Assembly: GCF_036169555.1 (NCBI RefSeq)
Contig: NZ_CP108032.1
Location: 1-64,000 of the forward strand
Source of the DNA: Streptomyces sp. NBC_00306
Lineage (GTDB): Bacteria; Actinomycetota; Actinomycetes; Streptomycetales; Streptomycetaceae
DNA: 64,000 nt
Direction of reading: 5' to 3'
In this document: positions 34,696 to 44,344 of the stretch, piece by piece
How the letters are laid out: each line of letters opens with the position of its first letter
Numbering within the stretch: position 1 is the first letter of the stretch
The notes under the pieces: model-generated
Seen by the model: only the letters and a program-made list of their open reading frames with translations
Database searches by the model: none
What the model was told of the DNA's origin: nothing
Program-made: the position numbers and the translations under genes

Positions 34696-35520
34696 ATGCA
34701 CAGTGATCCCGTGAGCGAAAAGGGGCTGGACCAGGACGGCACCATCAAGCGCGAAGGCGCACTGGATCGCGTGCCCGAAGCATTCGCCCCCGTCGTCGCC
34801 GCGGCCCGTGCTCAGATCACCGAAACATTCGGCAGCACAACACGGCTGCACAGCGCCTACCTCTACGGCAGCATCCCCCGCGGCACCGCCACCCCCGGGG
34901 TCTCCGACCTCGACCTCCAACTCGCCCTCCACGACGAGCCCACCGACGCCGACAGCGCCGACGCCAGAGCGATCGCGACCACACTCGACCAGGCGTTCCC
35001 TCAGATCGACGGCGTCGGGATCCTGCTGACCAGCACACGCACTCTGCTCAGCGACCTCGAACGTCACGATGGCGGATTCTTCATCGCCTGCCTTTGCACC
35101 CCACTGCTCGGCAACGACCTTGCCGAGCAACTCCCCCGATATCGCCCCACTGCCCTGCTCGCCCGCGAGACGAACGGCGACCTGGCCCTCGCGCTGCCCC
35201 GCTGGCGCACCCGGGCGGCCGGAGCCGCCACCGACGGCGAACGCAAGGCCCTCAGCCGCGTCGTCGCCCGTCGCATCGTCCGCACAGGGTTCACCCTGAT
35301 CATGCCCCGCTGGGGCGGCTGGACCAGCGACCTCAGCGATTCCGCCGCGCTCTTCGGCCGCTACTACCCCGAGCGCGCTGAGCAGATGCGCATGGCCGCA
35401 GCCACCGGGCGCGCCCCCTCGGCCGACCCGGCAGTGCTCACTCTGCTCATGAACGACCTGGCTCCATGGCTCGCGGCCGAATACACAGCCGTGCACGGCG
35501 AGAAGACACCGCGGCCCTGA
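34696..35520 (+). CDS. Nucleotidyltransferase-domain protein
   Basis: 274 residues. Pol-beta-type nucleotidyltransferase signature GSIPRGTATPGVSDLDLQLA at about 55-74 gives the GS-x(n)-DxD metal site (Asp-Leu-Asp), and a third Asp may be in IDGVGILL. A helical C-terminal domain follows (LARETNGDLALALPRWRTRA, RRIVRTGFTLIMPRWGGWTS). This is the architecture of aminoglycoside-nucleotidyltransferase-like proteins, and it could equally be a MNT-type antitoxin. No HEPN partner gene is adjacent, so a lone enzyme is likelier. Shine-Dalgarno GGAGG precedes ATG 34696. Confidence 0.83.
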   Translation: MHSDPVSEKGLDQDGTIKREGALDRVPEAFAPVVAAARAQITETFGSTTRLHSAYLYGSIPRGTATPGVSDLDLQLALHDEPTDADSADARAIATTLDQAFPQIDGVGILLTSTRTLLSDLERHDGGFFIACLCTPLLGNDLAEQLPRYRPTALLARETNGDLALALPRWRTRAAGAATDGERKALSRVVARRIVRTGFTLIMPRWGGWTSDLSDSAALFGRYYPERAEQMRMAAATGRAPSADPAVLTLLMNDLAPWLAAEYTAVHGEKTPRP

Positions 35521-35769
35521 ACGGCTCGTCCCATCGGATTCGGTGATCCTGGCTCGACGTCGGTGAAGCGGACTTCTCCCAAGCTGCCGGCTCGGCGGCC
35601 GCCGTCCGGGCAGTAGAGCCCTTGAGAACATCGGCGGCGATCTCCTGCAACCGGCGCTCGGTGGCGCCCTGTTCCTGGGCGTTGCCGAGACGCGCTGCGT
35701 ACTGCGGTGGGCGGGCGACGGAGAAATGGCTGGCCCCAGGCGACCGCCCGCCGGTCAGCATCGTTCGTC
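35521..35769. other. Short gap with a possible remnant
   Basis: A minus-strand frame reads QEQGATERRLQEIAADVLKG, possibly a piece of a lost gene. Nothing else is seen. Confidence 0.3.
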
Positions 35770-35775
35770 TAGCCT
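35770..35775 (+). promoter_or_regulatory. -10 box TAGCCT, leaderless start
   Basis: TAGCCT ends 6 bases before ATG 35782. Confidence 0.55.
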
Positions 35776-35781
35776 GACACC

Positions 35782-36468
35782 ATGACGAACCTGTTGCCCG
35801 ACGACCGGTTGGCCCGCTCATCCGTGGTCGCGAACAGCAGCATGAACCGCGAGCGAACGCTGACTGGCGTCAACAGCTACACAAGGGAGCTCGGGTTCGA
35901 TCCAGCGGGGTGGCTGCTGGATCGCGGCGGTGAGGCGTCCTGGTTGGACCTGTGCAGTGGGGAAGGCCGTGCCCTGAAGGCGGCAGCCGGCCGCCTGCCC
36001 GCAGGGGCCGTCCTCACCGGGGTCGATCTGGTCGGTCCCCTGGTCCCCCAAAGCGCCGAAGACCAGGTCGAGTTGATTGCCGCCTCCTTGGCCGAGTGGC
36101 GGCCCGACCGTCTGTACGACCTCATCACCTGTGTGCATGGCATTCACTATCTCGGCGACAAGCTGGGGCTCATCGCCCGTGCGGCCTCATGGCTCACGGC
36201 CGACGGGCTGTTCGCCGCGCATCTCGATCCGGCGTCGGTACGTCATGCCGACGGGACCAGCGCGGCACGCCCGGTCCTGACGGCGCTGCGGGCTGCCGGA
36301 TTCTCGTACCACTCCCGCCGGCACCTGCTCGTCCTGCGGGGCAGGCGCGACGTCGAGCTTCCTTTCGACTATCTCGGCGCGGACTCCGGGGCCGGTCCGA
36401 ACTACACGGGCCAGCCGGCGGTCGCGTCGCACTACCACCGAGATCTGCGGAGTCGCACCGCACGCTGA
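35782..36468 (+). CDS. Class I SAM-dependent methyltransferase
   Basis: 228 residues. A helical N-terminus with NSYTRELGFDPAGWLLDRGG leads to motif I SWLDLCSGEGRAL, then the ribose-binding acid in VLTGVDLVGPL, motif II DRLYDLITCVHGIHYLGD and a post-II strand (GLFAAHLDPA). The C-terminal part has the conserved YTGQPAVASHY. It belongs to a small-molecule methyltransferase group, acceptor unknown. Not closely related to the methyltransferase at 6667. Expression is probably leaderless. Confidence 0.87.
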   Translation: MTNLLPDDRLARSSVVANSSMNRERTLTGVNSYTRELGFDPAGWLLDRGGEASWLDLCSGEGRALKAAAGRLPAGAVLTGVDLVGPLVPQSAEDQVELIAASLAEWRPDRLYDLITCVHGIHYLGDKLGLIARAASWLTADGLFAAHLDPASVRHADGTSAARPVLTALRAAGFSYHSRRHLLVLRGRRDVELPFDYLGADSGAGPNYTGQPAVASHYHRDLRSRTAR

Positions 36469-36800
36469 CTGCGGACGTGCGGCGCCGGTGGAAGTGAGCC
36501 GTTGGCCGAGGGTGTTCCTCCACACCCGCACGGCCCGCCCCGTGGGCGGCACCGACCTCCCCCAGCTGACCACGGTGCAGTCAGTGCTCACACCTCGCGC
36601 AGGCAAAGAGCGTCATCCGGGATATTGCGCCGGGTTTACGAAGTGCCTGATCCCTGTGCGTTCCGCCCTGCGCTGCGCGTACTGAGGCGGCGCGCCTCCG
36701 GGCAGATCTCGGATCATCGGCCATTGTCAGGTGCTGACGATCTCCTGGCGGGGAAGTCATGATGTGTCGGCTTCTGACCTCCGTGAATGGACGGCTGCGT

Positions 36801-37388
36801 GTGAGCACTACCCCCAACGAACTTCCCACCGGCCGTACTCCGGGTCGGACCTGGACGGTGCGGCTGACGGGGCATGCGGACCGGACGGCCAGCGTGTCCT
36901 GCTCGACTGGAGCCTGCACGATGCCTCCCAGATCGCGGGACGTGACGTCTCTGCGGCGGTTCGCCGCGCTGCACGCAGCCTCGCATGCGAAGGCGGCCCG
37001 GGTCCGCGAGAGGGCTTCCTGCCAATGCTGGGCGCAGAGTTGTGCCGCGCACGAGGGCATGCGCGTGCACTGCGGCGGCACTGCAGTGCTGGTACTGCGT
37101 CACGATCCGGCCGTCGGCCGGGTGTGGCATCTTGCCGAGGTCTGTACTGCGTGCGCGAAGCTGATGACCCACACCCGGGTCGTCGGTATGCCCGCGCCCA
37201 TCACCCGCCCGGCCCCTGCGCGGCGCGCGGAGCACAGCGAAGTGGCCGAGCAGCGCGTGCCGGAGCAGGCGGCACCTGCTGTGGCGGTGGGGTTCTCCTC
37301 CCCCACGCCTACGGGCGGGGACGACGGCCCGGGCCGTGCGCCCCGGCAGGCCCGGAGGCGGGCTCCGCGCCGCGGTCATCGCCGCTGA
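36801..37388 (+). CDS. Cys-rich conserved protein, paralogue of 13224 gene
   Basis: 195 residues from GTG 36801, highly similar to the 13224 protein over the first 140 residues, including all Cys/His positions (CSTGACTMP, CQCWAQSCAAHEG, HCGG, CTACAKLM). The tail is again Pro/Arg-rich but different. About 73 bases upstream (36728-36800) are also shared with the other copy, apart from a one-base difference. This implies duplication of a unit larger than the gene. Function is unknown; zinc binding is an inference from the Cys/His pattern. Confidence 0.65.
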   Translation: MSTTPNELPTGRTPGRTWTVRLTGHADRTASVSCSTGACTMPPRSRDVTSLRRFAALHAASHAKAARVRERASCQCWAQSCAAHEGMRVHCGGTAVLVLRHDPAVGRVWHLAEVCTACAKLMTHTRVVGMPAPITRPAPARRAEHSEVAEQRVPEQAAPAVAVGFSSPTPTGGDDGPGRAPRQARRRAPRRGHRR

Positions 37389-38294
37389 GGTATCGCGGGC
37401 CCCGGCGGTGATCTGTCGCTGTCGGGGCCATTCGCTGATGCGGGTGATGGGCTCCACGACCTCAGGAAGCTGCCGCGGTGGCCTTCTCGACGGCCTCGGA
37501 AGCAGCAGCCTCGGTCGTGATGGCCGTGTAGTGGACGGCCGCTCCCTGCTTTACCCAGTGCCCGCGGCTGCGGCCACCAGGCGTTCGGTCGTGGTGCGCA
37601 CGAGCTTGTCGTTGAGGTGCGACCCCACCCGGCGCCATGGGACCGGCGACGGAAGCCGAACCGCCATATCCCTCCTTCCCGACCCAGCGTTTTCGGAACG
37701 GCGGGCCGTGGTGGCGGCCCGGTTGGGGGAACTGGCCTTCCTGCACCGGGGCCTGCACGTCTCGCTACCGACGAAGGCCCGCGCGAAGCATCCCGGTCCG
37801 AGCGGCTCCGGTTTCCGTGCGGGGGCGCGGGACTTCGTCACCTTCCTCGACGCACCCGCCGGTGAACCCGTTCGTCCGGACGTCATCGGCCTCGAGCGGG
37901 AGGCCCCGCCATGGCGGGGACAGTAGAGATAGCCCGCTCCAGACGCAGCCATGAGCCGGGCACCGCCCTCGAGAGGAGGACCGTTGCCCCCTCTCCCCAG
38001 TTTGCCGGATTTGCGTGAACTGTGAAGGCGGCGCGATGTCCTGCCCTCGGTTCTGGGGGATTCGCCCCTCGTCCCCCTCGCCTTGGCCCCAGTACCGAGC
38101 CCACTCGGAGTCCGCGCCACGGCCTACGCCTAGAGTGATTCGGCGTCAGGTGAGATGATCAAAAGCTGACTGAATATGGACGTTCTGACCGCTCGTGTTC
38201 ACAATTGCGTGATCACAGTGTCGCGTGCGCTGAATCCGTCATCGGGCAGCGTGTCGCCTGGGACCGATGACAGGTGTCATCTGGGGGGAGCATC
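37389..38294. other. 900-base gap with possible gene remnant
   Basis: An open frame (37336-37926, plus) ends in a protein-like stretch, FSERRAVVAARLGELAFLHR followed by DFVTFLDAPAGEPVRP, but lacks a good start and is preceded by low-complexity sequence. It may be the 3' end of a lost gene. From 37927 to 38294 only the promoter region of the downstream operon is expected; it contains near-palindromic TGACAGGTGTCA at 38268-38279. Confidence 0.4.
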
Positions 38295-38375
38295 GTGAGC
38301 GCAAGACCGGCGCCAAGCGCGCCAGGAAGCCATCGCTGCCGTGAGGCAGACATAATTCTGTTCCAGCGGAGCTGA
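38295..38375 (+). CDS. Possible 26-residue leader peptide
   Basis: GTG 38295 is preceded by GGGGGGAG 4 bases away, a better Shine-Dalgarno than that of the next gene. The frame VSARPAPSAPGSHRCREADI continues ILFQRS and stops at 38375, only 3 bases before the GTG of the membrane-protein gene. Such spacing would let ribosomes ending here re-initiate at 38379. No homology is known. Confidence 0.4.
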   Translation: MSARPAPSAPGSHRCREADIILFQRS

Positions 38376-38378
38376 CCG

Positions 38379-39578
38379 GTGCGCAACAGCGACTACTACC
38401 TACCCGCTATCGCTCTGGGCATCGCGTTCATCGCCAAGCTGCCCGCGCTGCGCCGCGGTTGGCGTGACCCGCTCGTGCGGTCGGTCAACTTCCTCGTCTT
38501 CACCGCCGCGATCTGCTTCTTCTTCGCAGCCCCGCCGACCATCACAGCGGTCAACGACCTCACCGGCATCCCGAACTTCTCCGGCCCGCTGGTGTACTGC
38601 ATCATGTGCGCCTTCAGCGCAGCGTGCCTCGTACTGATCGTCAACTGGCGGGGCGGCCCTCCCGAGGGAGTCGCCCGCAGTTCCCGCCGCTGGCTCACCG
38701 GCTACGGCATCGCCATCGCTGCACTGCCGATCTTCTTCCTCCTCGGGGACGCGCCGGTCGAGCGCCTGCGTGACCTGGACACGTACTACGCCAGCACCCC
38801 GTTCATCCGCGAAATGATCGTCACCTACCTCGGCGCGCACTTGGTATCTGCGCTCGTGACCACGTCGCTGTGTGCGCGATGGGCACGTCACGTGACGGGA
38901 TGGCTGCGCCTGGGCCTTGGCGTACTGATCGTCGGGTTCGTGTTCAACCTTGCGTTCAGCATCACCAAGCTGTCCGCAGTGGTCGCCCGCTGGTTCGACA
39001 CGGACTGGGACACCCTGAGTACCAACATCGCGCCCCCGATCGCCGCCGCCGGCGGACTGATCGTGACCGTGGGCTTCCTCACCCCACTCGTCGGACCGCG
39101 GATCAGCGAGCCGCTGGCCGCCTGGATCACGTACTGGCGGCTGGGGCCGCTGTGGCGGCGGCTGCGGCCCGCGCCCGGAGATCGCATCGTGATGCAGCTG
39201 CCGTGGTGGTCTGCCCCGGACATCCGACTGACCGTCCGCGAGACCGGCATCCACGACGAACTGCTGCGACTGCGCCCGTACCTCGACGACGCCGTTCGCC
39301 AACGGACCGTGGACTCTGCGATCGCGACCGGTATTCCGTCCGACCGCGCGAACCTGGCCGGGACCGCCGCGATGGTCGCGGTCGCCGCGAAGGCTCGCGC
39401 CGCAAGTCCGAACAGCGTCGAGGAACACACCGAGCAGACCTTGGCGGCCGCCGACGCCCTGACCGCCACGCTCGCCTCCGGTCGCGAACGCCTGGTCCAG
39501 CTGTCACGAGCCCTGCATTCGCCCGTCGTCACAGCCGCCCAGCTACAGGCGGCGCCAACAGAGAGCAGCACACGATGA
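38379..39578 (+). CDS. MAB_1171c family putative transporter/membrane protein
   Basis: 399 residues. About seven hydrophobic spans: SDYYLPAIALGIAFIAKL, VNFLVFTAAICFFFA, PLVYCIMCAFSAACLVLIV, WLTGYGIAIAALPIFFLLG, VTYLGAHLVSALVTTSL, WLRLGLGVLIVGFVFNLA and PPIAAAGGLIVTVGFL. A cytoplasmic tail of about 140 residues carries WWSAPDIRLTVRETGIHDEL, a block typical of the MAB_1171c family. No transport activity has been shown for the family as far as I know. GTG 38379. Its stop overlaps the ATG of the FAD oxidoreductase (ATGA), so the two are coupled. A decayed copy of the tail lies at 46555. Confidence 0.82.
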   Translation: MRNSDYYLPAIALGIAFIAKLPALRRGWRDPLVRSVNFLVFTAAICFFFAAPPTITAVNDLTGIPNFSGPLVYCIMCAFSAACLVLIVNWRGGPPEGVARSSRRWLTGYGIAIAALPIFFLLGDAPVERLRDLDTYYASTPFIREMIVTYLGAHLVSALVTTSLCARWARHVTGWLRLGLGVLIVGFVFNLAFSITKLSAVVARWFDTDWDTLSTNIAPPIAAAGGLIVTVGFLTPLVGPRISEPLAAWITYWRLGPLWRRLRPAPGDRIVMQLPWWSAPDIRLTVRETGIHDELLRLRPYLDDAVRQRTVDSAIATGIPSDRANLAGTAAMVAVAAKARAASPNSVEEHTEQTLAAADALTATLASGRERLVQLSRALHSPVVTAAQLQAAPTESSTR

Positions 39579-41014
39579 CTCCGACCTCCCCCAAGCACCG
39601 CCGCGCCGTCATCATCGGAGGTGGCATGGCCGGCATGCTCGCGGCCGCGGCCCTGGCCGACCACGCCGAGAAGGTCACCGTCATCGAACGCGACCAGCTG
39701 CCCAACAGCCCGATCCCCCGCAAGGGCCTGCCGCAGGCCCGGCACGTCCACGTCCTGTACTCCGGAGGCGCCAGAGCTTTCGAGAGCTTGCTGCCCGGTG
39801 TCACTGAACGGTGGCTCGAAGCAGGAGCTCGGCGCATTCCACTACCGACCGGCCTCGTCTCCTATACGGCGCAGGGGTGGCTCAGACGATGGTCCGAAAT
39901 GCAGTTCATGATCGCCTGCACGCGTGACCTCCTCGATCTGGTGGTTCGCGACCGTGTCATGGACCAGCATCCGCATGTCACGCTGCTGCAGGAGCATGAA
40001 CTGCTGCGCCTGAACGGCACCGCCGACCGCGTCACCGGCGTGCGAGTCCTCGGCCCCGATGGCCAGGAGGCCCACCACGAGGCCGACCTCGTGGTCGACG
40101 CCAGCGGCCGCGGCTCACGCGCACCGCACTGGCTCACCGACCTCGGCATCCCGACGATCGAGGAAGCCGAGGTCGACTCCGGTCTGGTGTACGCCTCCCG
40201 CCTGTACCGGGCGCCGGCCGGCAGCGAGAGCTTCCCTCTCGTCAACGTCCAGTCCGACCCGAACACTCCCGTGCCAGGCCAGACCGCGACGATCGAACCG
40301 GTGGAAGGCGGCCGGTGGCTGGTCACCCTGTCCGGCACCCGCGGTGGTGAACCCACCAACAACCCCGACGAGTTCGAGAAGTTCGCGCGCTCGATCCGCC
40401 ATCCCGTCGTCGGTGAGCTGATCTCCACGACGACCCCGCTCGACCAGACCGTCACCGTCACCCGCAGCACCGTCAACCGGCGCCGCTACTTCGAGAAGGC
40501 CAAGTCCTGGCCGGACGGGTTCGTCGTGATCGGTGACGCCGTCGCCACCTATAACCCGCTGTACGGGCAGGGCATGTCGGTGGCTGCGCAAGGCCTGATC
40601 AAGCTACGGAACGAGGTCCGCCTGCAGGGCCTTGCCGCGCACGGTCTCGCCCGCGCCGCCCAACGAGCGCTCGCAGGGCCGGCCGCCATGGCGTGGGAAC
40701 TCGCGACCTCGCAGGACATCCTCTACCCCGGCGCCGTCGGCCAGCCGCCCCGGGCCGGGGCCGGCGTGGCCACCCGGTACGTGAACCGGTTGATGCGTAC
40801 GGCCACAGGTCGACCGGCAGTGTGCGCGGCGTTCCTCGACGTCATCACCCTCTCCAAGCCCGCCACTGCTTGGGGCCACCCGGACACCGTCGTCGCCAGC
40901 CTGCGCGGCCCGGGACGTCGCCCGCTGACCGAGCCCCCCCTCACCGATGCCGAGTGGGCCATCGCCACCGGCAACAGTGACGACCCCACGCCGGTGGGTG
41001 TGCCCAAGGGTTGA
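39575..41014 (+). CDS. FAD-dependent oxidoreductase (geranylgeranyl reductase/halogenase-like fold)
   Basis: 479 residues. The FAD dinucleotide motif AVIIGGGMAGMLAAAALADH is at 10-29, followed by the acidic residue VIERDQLP. The region GLPQARHVHVLYSGGARAFE is typical of actinobacterial FAD monooxygenase-like proteins; DLVVDASGRGSRAPHWL and GFVVIGDAVATYNPLYGQGM form the second and third FAD motifs. Translation is coupled to the MAB_1171c-type membrane protein by an ATGA overlap. A membrane protein plus flavoenzyme pair could modify a lipid-soluble metabolite, which is inference. Followed by an 11-bp hairpin terminator. Confidence 0.88.
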   Translation: MTPTSPKHRRAVIIGGGMAGMLAAAALADHAEKVTVIERDQLPNSPIPRKGLPQARHVHVLYSGGARAFESLLPGVTERWLEAGARRIPLPTGLVSYTAQGWLRRWSEMQFMIACTRDLLDLVVRDRVMDQHPHVTLLQEHELLRLNGTADRVTGVRVLGPDGQEAHHEADLVVDASGRGSRAPHWLTDLGIPTIEEAEVDSGLVYASRLYRAPAGSESFPLVNVQSDPNTPVPGQTATIEPVEGGRWLVTLSGTRGGEPTNNPDEFEKFARSIRHPVVGELISTTTPLDQTVTVTRSTVNRRRYFEKAKSWPDGFVVIGDAVATYNPLYGQGMSVAAQGLIKLRNEVRLQGLAAHGLARAAQRALAGPAAMAWELATSQDILYPGAVGQPPRAGAGVATRYVNRLMRTATGRPAVCAAFLDVITLSKPATAWGHPDTVVASLRGPGRRPLTEPPLTDAEWAIATGNSDDPTPVGVPKG

Positions 41015-41023
41015 TCCGGCAGC

Positions 41024-41059
41024 CCCGGCGGGGCCGAGAACCACCTTCGCCCCGCCGGG
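41024..41059 (+). terminator. Terminator of the membrane protein/flavoenzyme operon
   Basis: CCCGGCGGGGC (41024-41034) / GCCCCGCCGGG (41049-41059), perfect 11-bp stem, 14-base loop, 9 bases after the stop. Confidence 0.8.
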
Positions 41060-41459
41060 CCCGTGCGGCACGATGCGCACCGGAGGAACCCCCAGTCTGC
41101 GGGGCGTCCTGTTGAGACGACGGACTTCGGTACAGGGCAAGCGACCGTCAACTCCCCCAGAAGCATGCTCAGCCACAATGGTTGGAGATCTCGGCCGCCC
41201 GGCAGCAGCGGCGAGCAGCTGTCCGGAAGGCCGGACCCACAGGGCCGACTCTCGGGGCAGAACGAATGGGGCGCGGCATGTCGCCGTTCGCCTGAGGACG
41301 GCCCACAGTGCAGCCCTTCTCCTGCGGTTCGGTGTGCGTGTTCGGTACGGGCCGCCATCGTGCCGGGGCAGCCAGGCGGAGAGAGCAGGAAGCCGCCGAG
41401 CTCGGGCTGCAGTGCGCGCCCGAGCGTGTGCGGCTCTTGTCGCTTGCCTACGAGCGTGG
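41060..41459. other. Gap, possible remnant
   Basis: A plus frame near 41375-41500 reads EAAELGLQCAPERVRLLSLA, helix-like, without start or context. Nothing definite. Confidence 0.35.
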
Positions 41460-42138
41460 TCATCGGGCCGAAGCGGTGGGCGGCTTGCGGGCCTGCGCCT
41501 GCTGAATCCGCTGGACGACCATGGCGGCGAGGGTCTGGAGCCGGTCGGACGGGATGTCGGCGGTCGAGTCAAACCTGTGCTCGATCTTTGCAATGACGTT
41601 GCCCTGCCGCACGTTGATCCCCTTGCCGGGCAAGATCGGCGGCACGTCCGACGAGGCGTCGATGTCGAAGGCGTCGATCTCATCGCCAGGAGGGTCCTCG
41701 CCCACCTCGTCCGGCGAGCCTTCGCCTATGAAGAAGCGGGCTGCGGTCGTGGAGTCGGGGAAGGAGATGTACCGGAACACCACCTCCTGGTCGGCCATGG
41801 CAGCGAAGGCGGAACTTCCGACAGAGAGTGCTTCGCCGCACCATTCGTCCGGCCAGCCCTCATCCACGCAGTGCACGGTGTCGCCGTTGCCACGTGCCCT
41901 TGGTCTGTCGCGGGCTTGAAGGTCCACCGGGACGCTGTGCTGATCGGGCAGAGCTGCCTCCAGCAGCCGCGTGGAAAGCACACGCTGCGCCTGCGGATTC
42001 GCCTTTCCGCCTGCTTCGCTGTTCTTGCTGCTGCTGGTGGCGCGCTGCGGGGCACCGGTGCTGTCGCAGCCACCTAACAGCCCGGCAGTCAGCAGGGCGA
42101 CTGTGGCGTAGGCGGCGGTAGTTCGGGACTCGGGTCAC
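41460..42138 (-). pseudogene. Lipoprotein gene frameshifted in the signal peptide
   Basis: GTG 42138 has a GAGGAAACG Shine-Dalgarno and begins VTRVPN. One base later in phase, the frame reads TAAYATVALLTAGLLGGCDS, a lipoprotein signal with lipobox LLGGC, then continues to the end (ALPDQHSVPVDLQARD, VVFRYISFPDSTTAARFFIG, NVRQGNVIAKIEHRFD). Restoring the frame near 42120 gives an exported lipoprotein of about 225 residues with a conserved-looking C-terminal domain similar to sensor or DUF-type lipoproteins of Streptomyces. As read, the lipoprotein would not be exported. Confidence 0.65.
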
Positions 42139-42392
42139 CTGACGTTTCCTCTTCCTCACTGTGGCTGCGGATCGCGTACGGGCGCCGGTCTGCCGCCGCA
42201 GACGATGCCGATCTTCTCCACCAGCGTGGTGTGCATCGCCCGTACAAGGGAGACACAGGCTGCTGAGAATGGCGTCACTGCGGGCGGGGATGGCGCCGTC
42301 GTGCCTCTGCTCCGTTGGATGATCTGTCATGACGTCCTGCATTCCGACGAGGACGTCAGGATGCCGGGCTCGGCAGGCGTCTCGTCACACCC
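42139..42392. other. Gap of 250 bases, nothing recognised
   Basis: Promoter of the minus-strand lipoprotein gene is expected here. Confidence 0.4.
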
Positions 42393-42980
42393 CTATTCCT
42401 TCACGAGCTGAACCACTCCCACCCAAGGGGTGTCGTCGCCTGTCGTGTGGAAGGCGCGGATTCGCCAGCGGCCCGCTGGTACGACAACGGGAGCCTGCTC
42501 CGGCAGGCGCGAGCTGCCGGGGTAAGGCATGGCGAGATCCGCTCCCGACTCCGCGGAATCCATCAGCACCGCCGGACCATCCGTTTCCCACACCCCGCAG
42601 TTCTCCCACGCCGTCTCCGGATCCGCCAGCACCCTCTCGGCAGCGGCGAGCAGATCGGCATCGGAGTCGGCGGCGAGCCAGCGCAGGAAGAGTCGTCGTT
42701 CTGGCAGGTAGCAGGTCGTGGCCGGCTCGTCGCCCAGCACGAGCGCGCGGGTGCCGCTTTCGTCGATAGGAATCACCCCAGCAAGGTCATCCACCGCGCA
42801 AGCACGGTCGTAGTCGTCGGATTCATCGGTGTCGCCGAGCACCATTCCGGCTTCCGTGCAACCACCCCAATCCTGAAGGGCCGAGACCGGAACGACGATG
42901 AGCGGGCCCCCCATCGACACAACCCAGGTCAGTTCAGGCAGTCCTCGACGCGCGGGGCTCGCTTGGTGGGAGAGGTACAT
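42393..42980 (-). CDS. Immunity protein 21 (Imm21) family
   Basis: About 195 residues if begun at ATG 42980 (MYLSHQASP); GTG at VSMGGPLIVV is the alternative. The conserved Imm21 blocks are visible: SMGGPLIVVPVSALQDWGGC, SDDYDRACAVDDLAGVIPID, ALVLGDEPATTCYLPERRLF and ETDGPAVLMDSAESGADL, ending in TPWVGVVQLV. Imm21 was defined as an immunity protein of polymorphic toxin systems. No toxin gene with delivery domains is seen nearby, so this is an orphan immunity gene, which often protects against toxins of relatives. Confidence 0.83.
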   Translation of the reverse strand: MYLSHQASPARRGLPELTWVVSMGGPLIVVPVSALQDWGGCTEAGMVLGDTDESDDYDRACAVDDLAGVIPIDESGTRALVLGDEPATTCYLPERRLFLRWLAADSDADLLAAAERVLADPETAWENCGVWETDGPAVLMDSAESGADLAMPYPGSSRLPEQAPVVVPAGRWRIRAFHTTGDDTPWVGVVQLVKE

Positions 42981-43477
42981 GGAGGCAGTATGGCCAGGCC
43001 CTCTGACAACGCCTCTTGGGCAGCCCCTACGCCGACCGACGAAGCACCGCACCCGATGGACGGCGGGTGCGCCAGGTAGCGTGACACGCGCTTGCCCTGT
43101 TCACGTCAGCCTGGTGCTGACGGGCAGGAATGCCTGCAACCATGCGTCGTTTCCCGGACGTTGCCCGCCGCCGTCACCGCGTCAGAGTCAGACCCTCGCC
43201 CTATAGACATGCTTCCGTAGTATTTCGCCGGATGCGTGGCTGGCGGAGCCAGGAGCCCGATCACCCACACGTCGGGATTCTCTGAGGCAAGCGACCACCA
43301 CGACTTCCTGATCGTGCACGCCGACCAGCAGGGCCTCGGCCTGTGAGCCGCGGCGGCTCGAGCTGTTGAGCCCTGGCGACACGACTGAGTCGCGGCGATC
43401 ACCGTCGCCCGGACGCGGCCGGGACCCTCTGTCATTGTGGTTCGGTGCATCAGTCACTACTGCGGGAGGGCGGGAAC
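42981..43477. other. Gap of 500 bases, nothing recognised
   Basis: Divergent promoter region between the Imm21 gene and the ROK gene. No domain-bearing frame. Confidence 0.4.
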
Positions 43478-44344
43478 TTGCGGCGTGCGGCGGTGGGTGT
43501 CGATATCGGCGGGACGAAAGCGCTGATGCTTGCCGAAGGGCCGGAGCTACGCGGCGGTGCGGTCACCCGGCGCGTGGACACCGGGCCCGAGACCACTCCG
43601 GGTGACCTCCATAAGGCTGTCGAGGAGTTCCTTGCGGACCACCAGCTGGAGCCGACGGCGCTCGGGGTAGCGGTTCCGGGGCTTGTCGAGAACGGCCGGG
43701 TCGCGGTCTCCGATGTACTGCCACAGCTCGCAGGGTGGGGCGGCTTGGGGAACCACACCATCCCCTCGCTCCTGGTCAACGACATCAGAGCAGCACTCGC
43801 CCAGGAGGCCGCCGGACTCGCACGATCCGCCACCGCCGCAGTGGTTGTCTGCGGGACTGCCGTGGGTTCGGCATACCTGTCCGAAGGCCGGGTCGTCCGC
43901 GGGGCGCGCGGCTGGGCCGGCGAGATCGGCAGCCTTCCCATGACCACACCCCTGGGCGTACGCCGCCTCGACGAACTGGCCGGCGGCAGCGCCATCGTGC
44001 GTGCGGCAGGAATGCCACCGCGGTCGATCCACACCGCGCTCGCCGAGAAGGACCGCCGGGTGCAGGCCGTCGTGCACGCAGCAGGCGAGGCGTTCGGGCT
44101 GGCGCTCGCCTCGCTGGTCAATTTCCTCAACCCTGAAGTGGTCCGGGTCGGGGGTGGAACCCTTGGCTACCCGGGCTACTGGGACGCCGCGCTGAGCGCC
44201 GCGAAGGAGAATGCCCTCCCTGAACTCTGGTACTCCTGCACCGTCGAGCGGATCGAGAACCCGGACCTGGTCGTCGCCCGCGGCGCCATCCGGCTGGCGA
44301 CCGCGATGGTTGACGGTCAGAGATGGGTCCATCAGTACGTATAG
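43478..44344 (+). CDS. ROK family protein (sugar kinase-like)
   Basis: About 288 residues from TTG 43478, with GGGAGGG 7 bases upstream; GTG 43445 in the same frame has no ribosome site. ASKHA-fold phosphate motif AVGVDIGGTKALMLA at the start, then LGVAVPGLVENGRV, LLVNDIRAALAQE and VVVCGTAVGSAYL, and the late FLNPEVVRVGGGTLG. The catalytic Asp is likely in NDIRAA. The zinc-binding CxCGxxGCxE motif of regulatory ROK proteins is missing, and there is no DNA-binding domain, so it is a kinase-like protein of unknown sugar. Confidence 0.83.
   Translation: MRRAAVGVDIGGTKALMLAEGPELRGGAVTRRVDTGPETTPGDLHKAVEEFLADHQLEPTALGVAVPGLVENGRVAVSDVLPQLAGWGGLGNHTIPSLLVNDIRAALAQEAAGLARSATAAVVVCGTAVGSAYLSEGRVVRGARGWAGEIGSLPMTTPLGVRRLDELAGGSAIVRAAGMPPRSIHTALAEKDRRVQAVVHAAGEAFGLALASLVNFLNPEVVRVGGGTLGYPGYWDAALSAAKENALPELWYSCTVERIENPDLVVARGAIRLATAMVDGQRWVHQYV

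Noticed and set aside
34696..35520. MNT antitoxin of a HEPN-MNT toxin-antitoxin pair
   Set aside because: 274 residues with a large C-terminal domain and no HEPN gene on either side, so a stand-alone nucleotidyltransferase is more likely.
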